Source: Ignavibacteria bacterium
Lineage (GTDB): Bacteria; Bacteroidota; Ignavibacteria; Kapaibacteriales; UBA961
Length of the DNA stretch: 64,000 nucleotides
Assembly: GCA_016720145.1 (NCBI GenBank)
Contig: JADJXV010000009.1
Location: 38,713 to 102,712 of the forward strand
Direction of reading: 5' to 3'
Shown: piece by piece, positions 35,943 to 45,069 of the stretch
How the letters are laid out: every line of letters starts with the position of its first letter
Numbering within the stretch: the stretch's first letter is position 1
The notes under the pieces: model-generated
What the model was told of the DNA's origin: nothing
Database searches by the model: none
The model's input: the letters and a program-made list of their open reading frames with translations, nothing else
Made by a program: the position numbers and the translations under genes

Positions 35943-36569
35943 TTACTTGTTAAGTACATTCAGCATTTCTAATTCTATGGCGATATTTTCCCGTGCCTGA
36001 AGTTCATATTTTTCATAGAAATACGGAGTTTTGTAGATTCGTTTCATCGTTAGAAAGTGAGTTAGCACATTTTTCCTGCCTGCATTATACTCAGCATCTG
36101 AGTATAGCGAATATTCATCCCGAATTTGCCTAGAATAGTCCAAATATGATTCCCAATTTTTACCTAAAATCGATAAGTCTGAATCAGTAAACAAATTAGT
36201 ATCGTTGTCACCACACAATGAGTGTCCTTTAGTAGCCAGAATATGTGTGATACAGCGCATAATTATATCAGCCGGAAGACATAACGTTTGTAAATGAGAT
36301 TGTGCAATTTCAGCACTTTGCTCTTCATTGTCAAAGCGGGCAGAGTCATAGATATAATCGTGAAACACTACTGCAAAAACAATTGCACTCCAATCGTTTA
36401 TTTCTTCTCGTACTTCCATCAATTCTACAATTAAATTTTCAAGATGTCCGAGTGTATGATACGAGCGTTTGGTGTCGGAATACTGAAGTGCAATTTCCTG
36501 CCAGAGAATGTCTATTTTCTTAGAATCTGCATACTTTTGGACTATTTGTCTGAAATTGTACTCTATCAT
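35943..36569 (-). CDS. HD-domain phosphohydrolase-like protein (COG4339 type)
   Basis: 208-residue cytoplasmic protein. The start MIEYNFRQIVQKYADSK is chosen because the extension to 36,668 encodes part of an intergenic repeat. Motifs are RSYHTLGHLENL, FAVVFHDYIYDS (the HD pair), NEEQSAEIAQ and FTDSDLSILG, the pattern of the predicted metal-dependent HD hydrolases of COG4339. Substrate unknown. No neighbour explains its role. Confidence 0.82.
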   Translation of the reverse strand: MIEYNFRQIVQKYADSKKIDILWQEIALQYSDTKRSYHTLGHLENLIVELMEVREEINDWSAIVFAVVFHDYIYDSARFDNEEQSAEIAQSHLQTLCLPADIIMRCITHILATKGHSLCGDNDTNLFTDSDLSILGKNWESYLDYSRQIRDEYSLYSDAEYNAGRKNVLTHFLTMKRIYKTPYFYEKYELQARENIAIELEMLNVLNK

Positions 36570-36637
36570 AGCTTCTCTGTTATTATGTGCAACTTCTCTT
36601 ATTGTAATGAAATAGCTGCAAAATTTTGCATGTCTCA

Positions 36638-36734
36638 TTTTAACACAAAGTTCGCAAAGGTTGCACAAAGGTCACTATTGATACCGGTATTTGTAGTGCT
36701 CTTTGTGTAACCTTGGTGTACTTTGTGTTTAAAA
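36638..36734. repeat. Inverted-repeat element of the AACnCAAAG family, copy 2
   Basis: Left arm TTTTAACACAAAGTTCGCAA then AGGTTGCACAAAGGTCACTA; the right arm is TAGTGCTCTTTGTGTAACCT then TGGTGTACTTTGTGTTTAAAA, which pairs with the left over about 40 bases. The element fills the whole gap between the subtilase stop and the HD-domain gene. Confidence 0.8.
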
Positions 36735-36742
36735 TTTAGTCA

Positions 36743-38920
36743 TCACTCTTTCACACATAAGCGAGTGAATACTCTCCCTCCGGATCTCACTTGTATGATA
36801 TATGTACCAGTAGTAAGTACTGATATATCAATGAGTTTATGTACTGTTCCGTTCTCGCTTGGTCTATATTCCGTCGGTAATACATTCTCACCGAGAAGGT
36901 TCATAATACGAATCTCGGTCATACCCGTGGCAGGTGCTGATAGAGTGAGAATACCGTTAGTAGGATTTGGAATAATCGACAACTCGTTCAATGTCGTATT
37001 GGTCGTATTATCATCCACACCGAGAGCTCCACATGCATTTGCGATAGCTGTTCTCAATTTTTCCGTTAATTCTACTGAATTCTTTGCTGCTGCTATAAGT
37101 AATGTATAATCATTCGGTTGCGTAGGTTCAATTCCGGTTGCAGGATTTGCAATTTTCATCCCAATTGAGAGACCGATATCTCCGGAGGTCACTGCATCGG
37201 CTCGAACCGGTCCGTTCATCACATCCATTTTCTCGCCATTCGTAAAGCCATTATAAGTGATTGAATTATCGAATATTCTGCACATCGGAGTGTGTCCGGG
37301 CGAACATGACACCACAGCGCACCCTATGACATCACTTGTCGTCGTTGATTGAAGCATCACGGCTGCAGCTTGCGACTTCAAACTATCCGGTAAGGCTTCA
37401 GCAAGCAGACGTCCTGAAATTTTCGCTTCACCGCCACCAAAATGCCAATTGAAATAATGTCCTACTGTTATTGGCTCAAGGATTTTCACTGTTCGTGCAA
37501 CTTTAAAGTCAAAGCGTGCTACTGTCGAGCTCCCCGAATTCACAAGACGTTCGAGTATTTTGACGTTTAATTTTACAGAGTCAGGCGCGGCTTGGTCTTC
37601 GAGTAATCCGGCTAATTTGTCCGTAAAATTAAACTGAGTAATGGGTACAAAATGCTTGTCCTGCACACGGGTAGCATTACGTATCTGACTAACAATGCTT
37701 GACTTACCGTTGGTTGCCATGATACCGCTTTCGTACAAATAGCTGCATGACCCTCCATACCGGAAGCCTTCACCCTGACTATTTCTCGGGAAATCGGAAT
37801 AACCAATATTTCCGCCATCCGAGATGGAAAACACAAGCGAATCCTCTGCTGTATGATGTGTATAATACTCAGGCAACGGAGTAAAATTAACTAAAGCAAA
37901 ATCACGAAGTGTGTCTCCGTTGGAAAGCAAAGATGTAAAGTCAAAACGGATAATACATTGAGTAGCATTCGGCTTGGATGTGAAGCGTATTCCCTTCAAA
38001 AACAATGAATTATGCTTGAAGGTATCCAATGTGAACGCCGTATCCTCTACATTAACAAGATGCAAAGAATCTTCAACGGTGGAGATACGAACATCGATAT
38101 TTACACCATTCCCGAGAATATTACTTAATGAAAAATATGCTGTTCCTCTATTAAATCCTGTCGATGAAAATAGCCTTGAGAAACCTGAATCGGATACGAC
38201 CGAACCAAAAGCGACCTTCAGTCCCGGCAACGAAAGCGGATCTACTGTCACTGCTTTCAGCATATTGAGACGACCACCGATTTTACCGCGATAGGCTGGA
38301 TTTTTATCCTCGATGTTATCGGTGCAAATACGAGCGAATGCAATGGCTTGTTCGGGTGTGAGCTGAGGATGGCGTGAACGTATCAAACCCATCATACCAG
38401 CGGCAAGTGGTGATGCATACGAAGAACCATAGCCGACTTTAGCATATTCTCCATCATTGACAAATGTCGTCCATGTCATGTGTCCGGGAGCAAAGACTGC
38501 TGCATTAGTACCATAACCGGAAGCAGCTGAATAAACGAAGTCTTCTGTATCACAGAGCCCCACGCCAAGTACTCCTTGATAACTCGCAGGATACACAGGA
38601 GTCGAAGCGAAATGATTGCCGGCTGCCGCGACGACGACGACATTTCGGCTGATTGCATAGTCGATAATTGTTTGATTGAGGCAGGAGTAATTGAATGATG
38701 TCCAGCTACAATTCACCACCGGGAAACCCATAAGTGCTGAATAGACAATCGATTGATAAGCATAGATAATATTACCACCTGAGTTGTCCGGACTGCATTT
38801 GAGAGGAAAAAGTCGGCATTTATTCCCTGCGCCTACGAGCCCGACCGTATTATTCGGTGTGGCACAAGCAATTCCGGCGACAAATTGTCCATGACCTTGT
38901 ATTTTATTATACGTATTACC
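36743..38920 (-). CDS. Subtilisin-like S8 serine peptidase with T9SS sorting domain, C-terminal part (frameshifted)
   Basis: Continuation of the peptidase whose first part starts at 39,657. Reading before the first ATG (38,731), the frame gives NKIQGHGQFVAGIACATPNN, carrying the catalytic His in the HG-x-x-VAG context, then VVVVAAAGNHF and the serine motif YGSSYASPLAAGMMGL. A long linker follows. The last 75 residues (LSIIPNPTNGILTLSAP to GGRVFTRLCVKE) form a T9SS type A sorting domain, so the enzyme should be secreted across the outer membrane. With one G restored at 38,919-38,922 the full protein is 971 residues. Confidence 0.88.
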   Translation of the reverse strand, partial: GNTYNKIQGHGQFVAGIACATPNNTVGLVGAGNKCRLFPLKCSPDNSGGNIIYAYQSIVYSALMGFPVVNCSWTSFNYSCLNQTIIDYAISRNVVVVAAAGNHFASTPVYPASYQGVLGVGLCDTEDFVYSAASGYGTNAAVFAPGHMTWTTFVNDGEYAKVGYGSSYASPLAAGMMGLIRSRHPQLTPEQAIAFARICTDNIEDKNPAYRGKIGGRLNMLKAVTVDPLSLPGLKVAFGSVVSDSGFSRLFSSTGFNRGTAYFSLSNILGNGVNIDVRISTVEDSLHLVNVEDTAFTLDTFKHNSLFLKGIRFTSKPNATQCIIRFDFTSLLSNGDTLRDFALVNFTPLPEYYTHHTAEDSLVFSISDGGNIGYSDFPRNSQGEGFRYGGSCSYLYESGIMATNGKSSIVSQIRNATRVQDKHFVPITQFNFTDKLAGLLEDQAAPDSVKLNVKILERLVNSGSSTVARFDFKVARTVKILEPITVGHYFNWHFGGGEAKISGRLLAEALPDSLKSQAAAVMLQSTTTSDVIGCAVVSCSPGHTPMCRIFDNSITYNGFTNGEKMDVMNGPVRADAVTSGDIGLSIGMKIANPATGIEPTQPNDYTLLIAAAKNSVELTEKLRTAIANACGALGVDDNTTNTTLNELSIIPNPTNGILTLSAPATGMTEIRIMNLLGENVLPTEYRPSENGTVHKLIDISVLTTGTYIIQVRSGGRVFTRLCVKE

Positions 38921-39657
38921 GGAGCAGAACCGTCATCTTTGGCAGCGAAATTATACCCGAAATAGTCATCTGCGTAACCGTTGCCGTCATCATCTTGTCG
39001 GTTGCCTGGGATTTCGTTTGGATTCACCCACAGCGAACCGAATATATCCTCATGATCCTGCATCACACCCGTATCGCTGATTGCAATCACGACCGACGAA
39101 TCTCCTTCATATATTCCCCATGCTTCGACAGCTTTCATGAGTTTCAGTGATGCTTGATCGACAAAAAGCGAGTCATTGGGAACGCCACCGGCGGCAATCT
39201 TGGGTAAATAATACGGTTCTGCAATTTCGATGAGTCCGCATTGGGACATAGCTTTTGAACTAAACATCTCAGGCGCGTCATCTCCTGTATATTCAACTAT
39301 ATACGTGCGCAGCAGCGGTTCTTCTGTGAGGAGAATCGCCGAAATTTGCGTTGGAGAAAGGGGTTTGTCACCTTTCGTTTTGGTTTGGTAGCGTATGCTT
39401 TGTTCTGGTTGGAGGAATGGCTCAATGATTGTAACACCAAGAACAGCAAGTGCTTCACGAGCGAGTCTTGGTGAGGAAAAGGCAGGTTTTAATCTCACCA
39501 CTGCTACATTTTGGAGGACATCATCAAATCGACCGAGGGCAGGATTCGGTGGAAGGACGGTGCGACCTTTCCACAGTGGTATTTCGCTGGCAAGAGCTGA
39601 AGTAACAGTACTACAAACAAGGAGAAGAATCAATCCACATTTGGCGCAACTTTTCAT
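38833..39657 (-). CDS. Subtilisin-like S8 serine peptidase, N-terminal part
   Basis: First 255 or so residues of the secreted peptidase: signal peptide (LILLLVCSTVTSALASEI), a prodomain-like region to about residue 150, then the catalytic Asp in SVVIAISDTGVMQDHEDI (Asp195). The segment QDDDGNGYADDYFGYNF is conserved in this S8 subgroup. After DGSAP the frame reads unlike the family, while the other frame continues with NTYNKIQGHGQFVAG. The missing base is a G in CCGGGT read as CCGGT. The ORF's last 25 residues to the stop at 38,833 are therefore not real. Confidence 0.88.
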   Translation of the reverse strand: MKSCAKCGLILLLVCSTVTSALASEIPLWKGRTVLPPNPALGRFDDVLQNVAVVRLKPAFSSPRLAREALAVLGVTIIEPFLQPEQSIRYQTKTKGDKPLSPTQISAILLTEEPLLRTYIVEYTGDDAPEMFSSKAMSQCGLIEIAEPYYLPKIAAGGVPNDSLFVDQASLKLMKAVEAWGIYEGDSSVVIAISDTGVMQDHEDIFGSLWVNPNEIPGNRQDDDGNGYADDYFGYNFAAKDDGSAPVIRIIKYKVMDNLSPELLVPHRIIRSGS

Positions 39658-39870
39658 AGAATTGTCCCTTGAAGTGTGAGTAGAAGGTTGTCGTTTTGAG
39701 AACTGAACGGTAATTACACTGCAAATTACAAACTCTCAGCCAAAGATTTGTTGAATTGAATGTGGTAGAAATGTTAAAAGCTATGAATGGATATGTGATT
39801 TGAAAATATGATAGAATTCAATTGTCAAAAGATTCGCATATCGTATATAGCAATCATTGGTAGAAATAGT

Positions 39871-39903
39871 AAAACCCAACAAGAATTTACGTTGTTGGGT
39901 TTT
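39871..39903. terminator. Orphan terminator-like hairpin
   Basis: Perfect 12-bp stem AAAACCCAACAA / TTGTTGGGTTTT with a 9-base loop. There is no gene end next to it on either strand; the nearest gene starts (not ends) at 39,657. It may mark the end of a lost gene or of a small transcript. Confidence 0.6.
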
Positions 39904-39929
39904 GATAAGGAATTGTCTTCTATGTCTTT

Positions 39930-40260
39930 ATTTGGCTAAAGCCGAACCGGATTCTATTACCTCTCCCTCCAGCTGAAGCTTGAGTCTATTCAGGGGGATT
40001 ACTCTTCTATATACTATTTCGTCGTTGTAAATGACACATTGATGTATAATCATTGATTCAATCGATAACACAATGATAATAATTGAGTTGTTGATTGTAT
40101 GGTCTTGTAAGACATTGCCTACGGTTTAAACCGTGGGTTTGAGAAGCAATGCGGTTTTTGGTATTGTTTGTAACCATGCGAACCGTTAAAACGGTTGAAA
40201 AATTCTCGTTGGGACTCTTGACCCCATGATTGAAATCATGGGCTATGTTTTAGAGAATTT
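39930..40260. repeat. Cluster of REP-like palindromes
   Basis: Four short palindromes in 330 bases without a gene: GGCTAAAGCC (39,934), ACGGTTTAAACCGT (40,121), AACCGTTAAAACGGTT (40,181) and CCCATGATTGAAATCATGGG (40,223), the last within outer arms AATTCTC / GAGAATT. They share GTTTAAAC-like cores and sit at regular spacing of 40-60 bases. Together with the region up to 40,413 they lie beside an insertion sequence. Confidence 0.65.
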
Positions 40261-40430
40261 GTATTGTTTCTTCGATAAAGGGCGGGCTTCTGCCACGTGG
40301 GTCCGAGTGTAGTGAACTATGATACCATTATTATAAATCAATAACATACGACTTACGATTTATAAGACGTACGACTAAAAATTGGCAAGTATTTGAACAC
40401 TTCGACAGGCTGTTAATGACACATTCCCCC

Positions 40431-41789
40431 CTACACCTTGATAAGTTTGTAGCCGAGCTTGCCTGCTTTATTCTCTAAGTTCTTAAATTTTAGTTTGTTA
40501 TATCTGTCTTCATATTCTTGCGAACCAAACTCATGATACTCCTTCTTGAACTTTAAGAGGTTGTATATTTGTACCGCCAACTTCCTCGCCGTTGCAGTAA
40601 TTGCTGTTGGTGCATCTTTGATACTGCTGATTCTTCGGTAAAAGGCGCCTAATGCCGTCTTACTTCTCCCTATGTTTCGAGAGGCAATGCGTAGTATTGT
40701 TGATGCACTCGTTCCTAAACGTTTTGTGCGGCTCTTGCCTTTTTTCTTGCCACTGCTTTGAGAACCGGGACTAAGACCTAGCCAAGACGTAAAATGCTTC
40801 GACGTCGGCCATCGGCTCATATCAGTGCCTATCTCTGCGAGTAATTGCAAACTATTATAGGCCGTCATACCTGGTAAAACCGATAAGTTTACTCCGCTCG
40901 TTAGCTTCTCTAACTGACCTTCGAGATTATAGCCGGGATCTCGACGACGGATGCGCTTTAATGGACGTGATGCATTCGATTGATTAGACGAACTTCCGCC
41001 GCTCGAATCTGACGGCGTGCTCTCGGTCGTCGCAGTAAGCGCTTGAAGAAGAACCTCTATCTCTCGATCACATTCTTCAACCTGTTGCATGTAAAACTCA
41101 TAGCCGGCTATCGCCTGCTTTAACGCAAATATATGCTCCTGGCGATAGTTCCCTTCTAACGACTGCAAAACCTCCGATTCCTTATGCCTCTTAATACTGG
41201 TACTACACAATGATAATAACGCCGAAGCCGAACGCTCGCCCGCCACTATCGCCTTCATCACCTTCATACTACTGACGCCTGCTGTCTCCGATAGTACCTG
41301 ATGAATCTTGATGTTCATCTGATCAAACGCTTTGTGCATGTGCTGGATATGAGAGCTTGCACGCCGTATATGATCTTCTTTCAGGCGTGCATACGAGCGT
41401 AATCGACGTATCGATTCTGTCGGTATAAATGAATCTCGCAAAAGACCAACACTGTAAATCTTCTGCAACCATTGGCAGTCCTGTACATCACTCTTTCTGC
41501 CGGGAGCATTCTTCACATGGGAGGCATTGACAAGTGCCACCCGAAAGCCTTGGCTCTCCAATATCTCAAAGACCGGTATCCAATAACTACCCGTCGATTC
41601 CATCACAACGCCAACAATTCCTTCGCTCCTGAGCCAGGTGGCCATCTCGGTAATATCACGCGTAAAACATCCAAATGAACGAACATGATCTTTACCCTGA
41701 CCGACTGCCACATAATGTCGTTCCGAACCTATATCTATACCGGCTGTATGCGGATAGACAAGTTCAAGCTTTGCTTTTGAGGGATTCAT
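40431..41789 (-). CDS. IS110-family transposase (DEDD recombinase)
   Basis: 452-residue transposase. The N-terminal RuvC-like domain has HTAGIDIGSERHYVAV (first Asp at 19), VVMESTGSYW and GRKSDVQDCQWLQ; the C-terminal domain has LPGMTAYNSLQLLAEIGTD and WLGLSPGSQSSGKKKGKSR, with the serine region that does strand exchange in the family. The gene appears intact, with a ribosome-binding site (AGGAGG) before the ATG at 41,789. A serine-rich insertion at about residues 255-280 (SDSSGGSSSNQSN) separates the two domains. Only one copy is present in the window. Confidence 0.93.
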   Translation of the reverse strand: MNPSKAKLELVYPHTAGIDIGSERHYVAVGQGKDHVRSFGCFTRDITEMATWLRSEGIVGVVMESTGSYWIPVFEILESQGFRVALVNASHVKNAPGRKSDVQDCQWLQKIYSVGLLRDSFIPTESIRRLRSYARLKEDHIRRASSHIQHMHKAFDQMNIKIHQVLSETAGVSSMKVMKAIVAGERSASALLSLCSTSIKRHKESEVLQSLEGNYRQEHIFALKQAIAGYEFYMQQVEECDREIEVLLQALTATTESTPSDSSGGSSSNQSNASRPLKRIRRRDPGYNLEGQLEKLTSGVNLSVLPGMTAYNSLQLLAEIGTDMSRWPTSKHFTSWLGLSPGSQSSGKKKGKSRTKRLGTSASTILRIASRNIGRSKTALGAFYRRISSIKDAPTAITATARKLAVQIYNLLKFKKEYHEFGSQEYEDRYNKLKFKNLENKAGKLGYKLIKV

Positions 41790-41799
41790 GTATTCCTCC

Positions 41800-41975
41800 T
41801 AACTATATAATAAAATATATTTTACATAGTTTTCAGGGGAAGCATTATTATTCTACAACAGTCTGTTAAGCGGGTATTGAAACACCAATTCTGTTATCAA
41901 AATGCTTCCTGCCCAAACTCAGTCGCGGAATCAAAGTTACCAAGCTTGTCACGGGCTACACCTAAAAACCACTGC
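41800..41975 (-). ncRNA. Candidate IS110 bridge RNA region
   Basis: Non-coding stretch directly before the transposase gene, where IS110-group elements encode their bridge RNA. A perfect 9-bp inverted repeat GGAAGCATT (41,838) / AATGCTTCC (41,901) encloses 54 bases, suitable for a stem with an internal loop. The exact transcript ends and the target-pairing loops cannot be defined by eye. Confidence 0.4.
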
Positions 41976-42077
41976 AAAATTATTGTATTTTTGTGTCATT
42001 ACTTTTTGATAGGGGCGGGCGGCCGCCTCTTAGGAACTCAGTGTGACGGAATCCGATCCTATTTCATTCAAACATTG

Positions 42078-42152
42078 GACTTACGACTTACGACTTAATG
42101 GCTTACTGACTTACTCACTTACGACTTATTACTTACTACTTTCGACTTACTC
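42078..42152. repeat. Degenerate ACGACTT heptanucleotide repeats
   Basis: A run of CTTACGA-type units: GGACTTACGACTTACGACTT, then irregular ACTTACT and TACGACTT units up to 42,152. Similar runs are at 58,653-58,676 and 40,345-40,376. Located just after the flgL stop. Confidence 0.75.
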
Positions 42153-42160
42153 CTCAACTC

Positions 42161-43156
42161 TCACCTCAAAAAATCCATCAGCGACTGTCCAAATAATCTT
42201 GCGCCAATTTGAAGAGTGTATTGAAGAGCATTTTCATTTTTCTTGAGCTGGAGAATTGCTTCGGGCATGTTGGTGTCTTCGGATTGTGACCTTAATTCTC
42301 CTAAGGTGGTGTTTTCTGTGGTGATTTGGTCTGCTAATGCTGTGAGACGACTTATTCTACCACCGACACGGCCTGTTTCTTCATCTACTTTTTGAGTGAT
42401 ATCATATAAATCTTTGGTGTAGCCTTGCAGGATGCGCTGTTCACCGGTGGAGAACTGTTCAGTCGTCGTACGGGCGGTACCATCAGCTCTATATTGAAGA
42501 TGATTAATCATTTTTATTGCCACATCAAACACCTCAACTCCACCGGCACCAAACGCTGCATCTGCTTTTGTATTAACTACTTCGGTCGATGTAGCACTTT
42601 TATTGATCACTCTATCCTGGAAATTCCCCTTGAACACTACTTGCAATCCCGATGGATTGGACGCAGTCGGCGCACCTTTTATGAGTTCAAACGGTTCTTT
42701 GGTCACTTGTGGCGGTGTTGGAACGATAGAGGCAGGCGTTGTTTTCGTGCCCGCGAAAGTATAACGTCCATTAAAATCATGATTTGCTTCTTTTACCATA
42801 TCGGTGAGAAGCTGTTCGATCTGATTGGCTAAGACAGGTAGTTTGTCATTATTCGACGTTTCCGAACCTTTCAGTGCAATTTCTCTAATACTTCCCAATT
42901 TCTCGGACATTGCATTGAGCGAACCTTCCACGGTGAGGAGTTCGCTCGTTGTCTCTTGAATCGACTTTTTATATTGCGAATTTCGGTCAATAAGTGTCGT
43001 TAATTGCTGAATATCGACAATTTTTCCCGGACTATCAGCAATACGGATAATATCTTTTCCGGTCGCAATTCGTTGATTATTATTATCGAGTCGCTCCTGT
43101 ATCTGAAATAGATTATTTTGATACGTTGCGGTTTGGGAGTTGGTAGTAATTCTCAT
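42161..43156 (-). CDS. flgL: Flagellar hook-associated protein 3
   Basis: 331-residue flagellin-like junction protein between hook and filament. The N-terminus MRITTNSQTATYQNNLFQIQ and the C-terminal coil (LQYTLQIGARLFGQSLMDFL) form the D0/D1 coiled-coil typical of FlgL, and IATGKDIIRIADSP matches the flagellin-family signature. It is the last gene of the flagellar operon, 21 bases after flgK. Confidence 0.9.
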   Translation of the reverse strand: MRITTNSQTATYQNNLFQIQERLDNNNQRIATGKDIIRIADSPGKIVDIQQLTTLIDRNSQYKKSIQETTSELLTVEGSLNAMSEKLGSIREIALKGSETSNNDKLPVLANQIEQLLTDMVKEANHDFNGRYTFAGTKTTPASIVPTPPQVTKEPFELIKGAPTASNPSGLQVVFKGNFQDRVINKSATSTEVVNTKADAAFGAGGVEVFDVAIKMINHLQYRADGTARTTTEQFSTGEQRILQGYTKDLYDITQKVDEETGRVGGRISRLTALADQITTENTTLGELRSQSEDTNMPEAILQLKKNENALQYTLQIGARLFGQSLMDFLR

Positions 43157-43177
43157 ATATCGAACAATATAAACATG

Positions 43178-44620
43178 TTACCGACCTAAATTAATGAGAG
43201 TCGTCAGCATTTCGCTTGAAGTGTTAATTACTCGCGCGGCTGCTTCGTACCCTTTTTGATATTTGACTAAATTGATTGCTTCTTCATCGAGATTCACACC
43301 GATGACCGATTCACGCTGTGAGTTCAGTTGGTCGCCGAGAAGGGTGGTCGTTTTCAAACCCGACTTAGCGTCCGAACCTGTATTAGCCAGTTTGTTGAGA
43401 AATGAAGAATAATACCCGACAGGTGTTTGCGCATTAAGAAAAGTCGAATCATTGGCAAGATTTGCAATTTGACGAGCAATTGTATTATCACCCGGATTGC
43501 CGGCTGACGCTGCAATTGGAATATTCCTTGGCTGTCCGAGTACTGCAGGATCGATGTTGATTGCAAAAGCATCGGACGTGCCGGGAGCGACAGGCACAAA
43601 GAATGAACGATTAGGAGCAGTTGTATCATCAAGTCCATAACCTGTAACTGCTACAGTATTTACTTTGTTGACGATACTAACGGCAAGGTCACCGAGAGTT
43701 TTAGCTACGGAGAATCCACCCGAAGAATCTTTTTCATCGAGCGTAACATTATAAATTTTCAATGCAGAAGCGAATTCACCCGTGTCAGGATTAAGTGTCG
43801 AAAGCGATGTATCGAGAGTATTGACAATATCAATTCTGACGGTGCGCTCACCCGTGCTACTTTGCGATTCCTTCAATTTCAGAATCGAAGCTGCGCCTCC
43901 TGTCACTACTGTATTCCCGCCGATATTGACACTCGCCATACCATTGTTGTCTATCGAAACAAAGACCGTTCCGCCAAATTTTGATAAATCTTCGATGAGT
44001 TGTGAGCGTTGATTACGTAGTGTATTGGCGGTAATGAGGGATTTGGAACCACTTGCATTTATTTGCGTGTTGAGTTCGGCAATTTGCTTCAAGATTCTAT
44101 TGGTGTCGCCAACTTGATTCTCGAGCTTGGTGTAGGTTTCCGAACGTAAGTCTTGCAAACTCGATGCATTAGTGTGAAATTCGTGGACAAGATCTTGGGC
44201 TGCATATAGTACCTGTTCACGACGTGCTATGCTTTCAGGTTCTAAGGATAAGTCCTGAAACGAGTTAAAAAATTCAGTCATCAAGCTGTTCATCCCATTT
44301 TCGGATGGTTCTTTGAGAATAGTTTCAATACGCTGTAAGGTACGATCATCGGCTTCATAGCCGGATCTCCTCGACAGATTATTTCTAATCTCACGATCAA
44401 AGTATTCATCACGGAAGCTTCTCACTGCATCGACCGACACACCTGTTCCGATAAACCCTTTATCGACAAGATATTGCGGAGTCGATTCGCCGATGAGAAC
44501 CTCTTGCCGTGCATAGCCCGGAGTATTGACATTTGCAATGTTATTGCCAGTCGCATCCAGTCCCATTCGCTGGGCAATGAGAGCACGTTTACCAATTTCT
44601 AAAGCGGAAAAACCTGACAT
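43178..44620 (-). CDS. flgK: Flagellar hook-associated protein 1
   Basis: 480-residue hook-filament junction protein. The N-terminal rod motif ALIAQRMGLDATGNNIANVN, followed by TPGYARQ, and the C-terminal SVIGVNLDEEAINLVKYQKG with YEAAARVINT are the two conserved ends of the family. No signal peptide, as expected for type III export. It overlaps neither neighbour; flgN-like and flgL genes flank it as in other flagellar operons. Confidence 0.93.
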   Translation of the reverse strand: MSGFSALEIGKRALIAQRMGLDATGNNIANVNTPGYARQEVLIGESTPQYLVDKGFIGTGVSVDAVRSFRDEYFDREIRNNLSRRSGYEADDRTLQRIETILKEPSENGMNSLMTEFFNSFQDLSLEPESIARREQVLYAAQDLVHEFHTNASSLQDLRSETYTKLENQVGDTNRILKQIAELNTQINASGSKSLITANTLRNQRSQLIEDLSKFGGTVFVSIDNNGMASVNIGGNTVVTGGAASILKLKESQSSTGERTVRIDIVNTLDTSLSTLNPDTGEFASALKIYNVTLDEKDSSGGFSVAKTLGDLAVSIVNKVNTVAVTGYGLDDTTAPNRSFFVPVAPGTSDAFAINIDPAVLGQPRNIPIAASAGNPGDNTIARQIANLANDSTFLNAQTPVGYYSSFLNKLANTGSDAKSGLKTTTLLGDQLNSQRESVIGVNLDEEAINLVKYQKGYEAAARVINTSSEMLTTLINLGR

Positions 44621-44634
44621 ATAGTTTTTATTAG

Positions 44635-45069
44635 TTACACCACCACATTACACACGCGTGTGTCACTTTCCGAGAAAAACGATAGGATTTCTTTGACGCT
44701 AGTTCGCGCTCTGAATGCGAGAACACGATTGGTCGAATTAAGCGATTGCCACTCAGAAAGCAGTGTACTCAATTCACCTTGAAGAGTACGGAACTCTTCG
44801 TAATTATTCATACTTAAGAACGGATACAACGTACTTAGTGCAACTTGAGAAGCTTCTTTAGCAGAAATACCAAGTTCTCCTGAAATATACTTCCACCGTG
44901 TGATTTCTTTCTGTTGTAATGCTGCAAGGAGTTCGGATTGATGCCCTGCAATACGTTCTAATTCTTCCGATTTCAGGAGAATTAAAGCGGATTGCTGTTC
45001 AGTAGCAGAACTCACCAGTTCGCTCATCATGAGACGTTCTTCTTCTAATATTCCCAGTAACTCATTCAT
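44635..45069 (-). CDS. FlgN-like flagellar export chaperone
   Basis: 144-residue mostly helical protein (MNELLGILEEERLMMSELVS start; ALQQKEITRWKYISGELG middle). It looks like FlgN, which guards FlgK and FlgL before export, and sits just before flgK. Sequence similarity by eye is limited to the pattern of heptads, so the family call is from context and length. Its ATG overlaps the flgJ stop by one base. Confidence 0.65.
   Translation of the reverse strand: MNELLGILEEERLMMSELVSSATEQQSALILLKSEELERIAGHQSELLAALQQKEITRWKYISGELGISAKEASQVALSTLYPFLSMNNYEEFRTLQGELSTLLSEWQSLNSTNRVLAFRARTSVKEILSFFSESDTRVCNVVV

Larger units (their letters stand above)
40414..42001 (-). mobile_element. IS110-family insertion sequence
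   Basis: The element is bounded by an inverted pair of 10 bases, TAATGACACA at 40,414-40,423 and TGTGTCATTA at 41,992-42,001, giving about 1,588 bases, within the size range of IS110 elements. It carries one transposase gene and about 200 bases of non-coding sequence before it. The same AATGACACATT also occurs outside at 40,030-40,040. Exact ends of IS110 elements cannot be read with certainty, because they lack long terminal repeats and target duplications. Confidence 0.6.

Noticed and set aside
42078..42152. CRISPR array
   Set aside because: The ACGACTT units are only seven bases and have no spacers; no cas genes.
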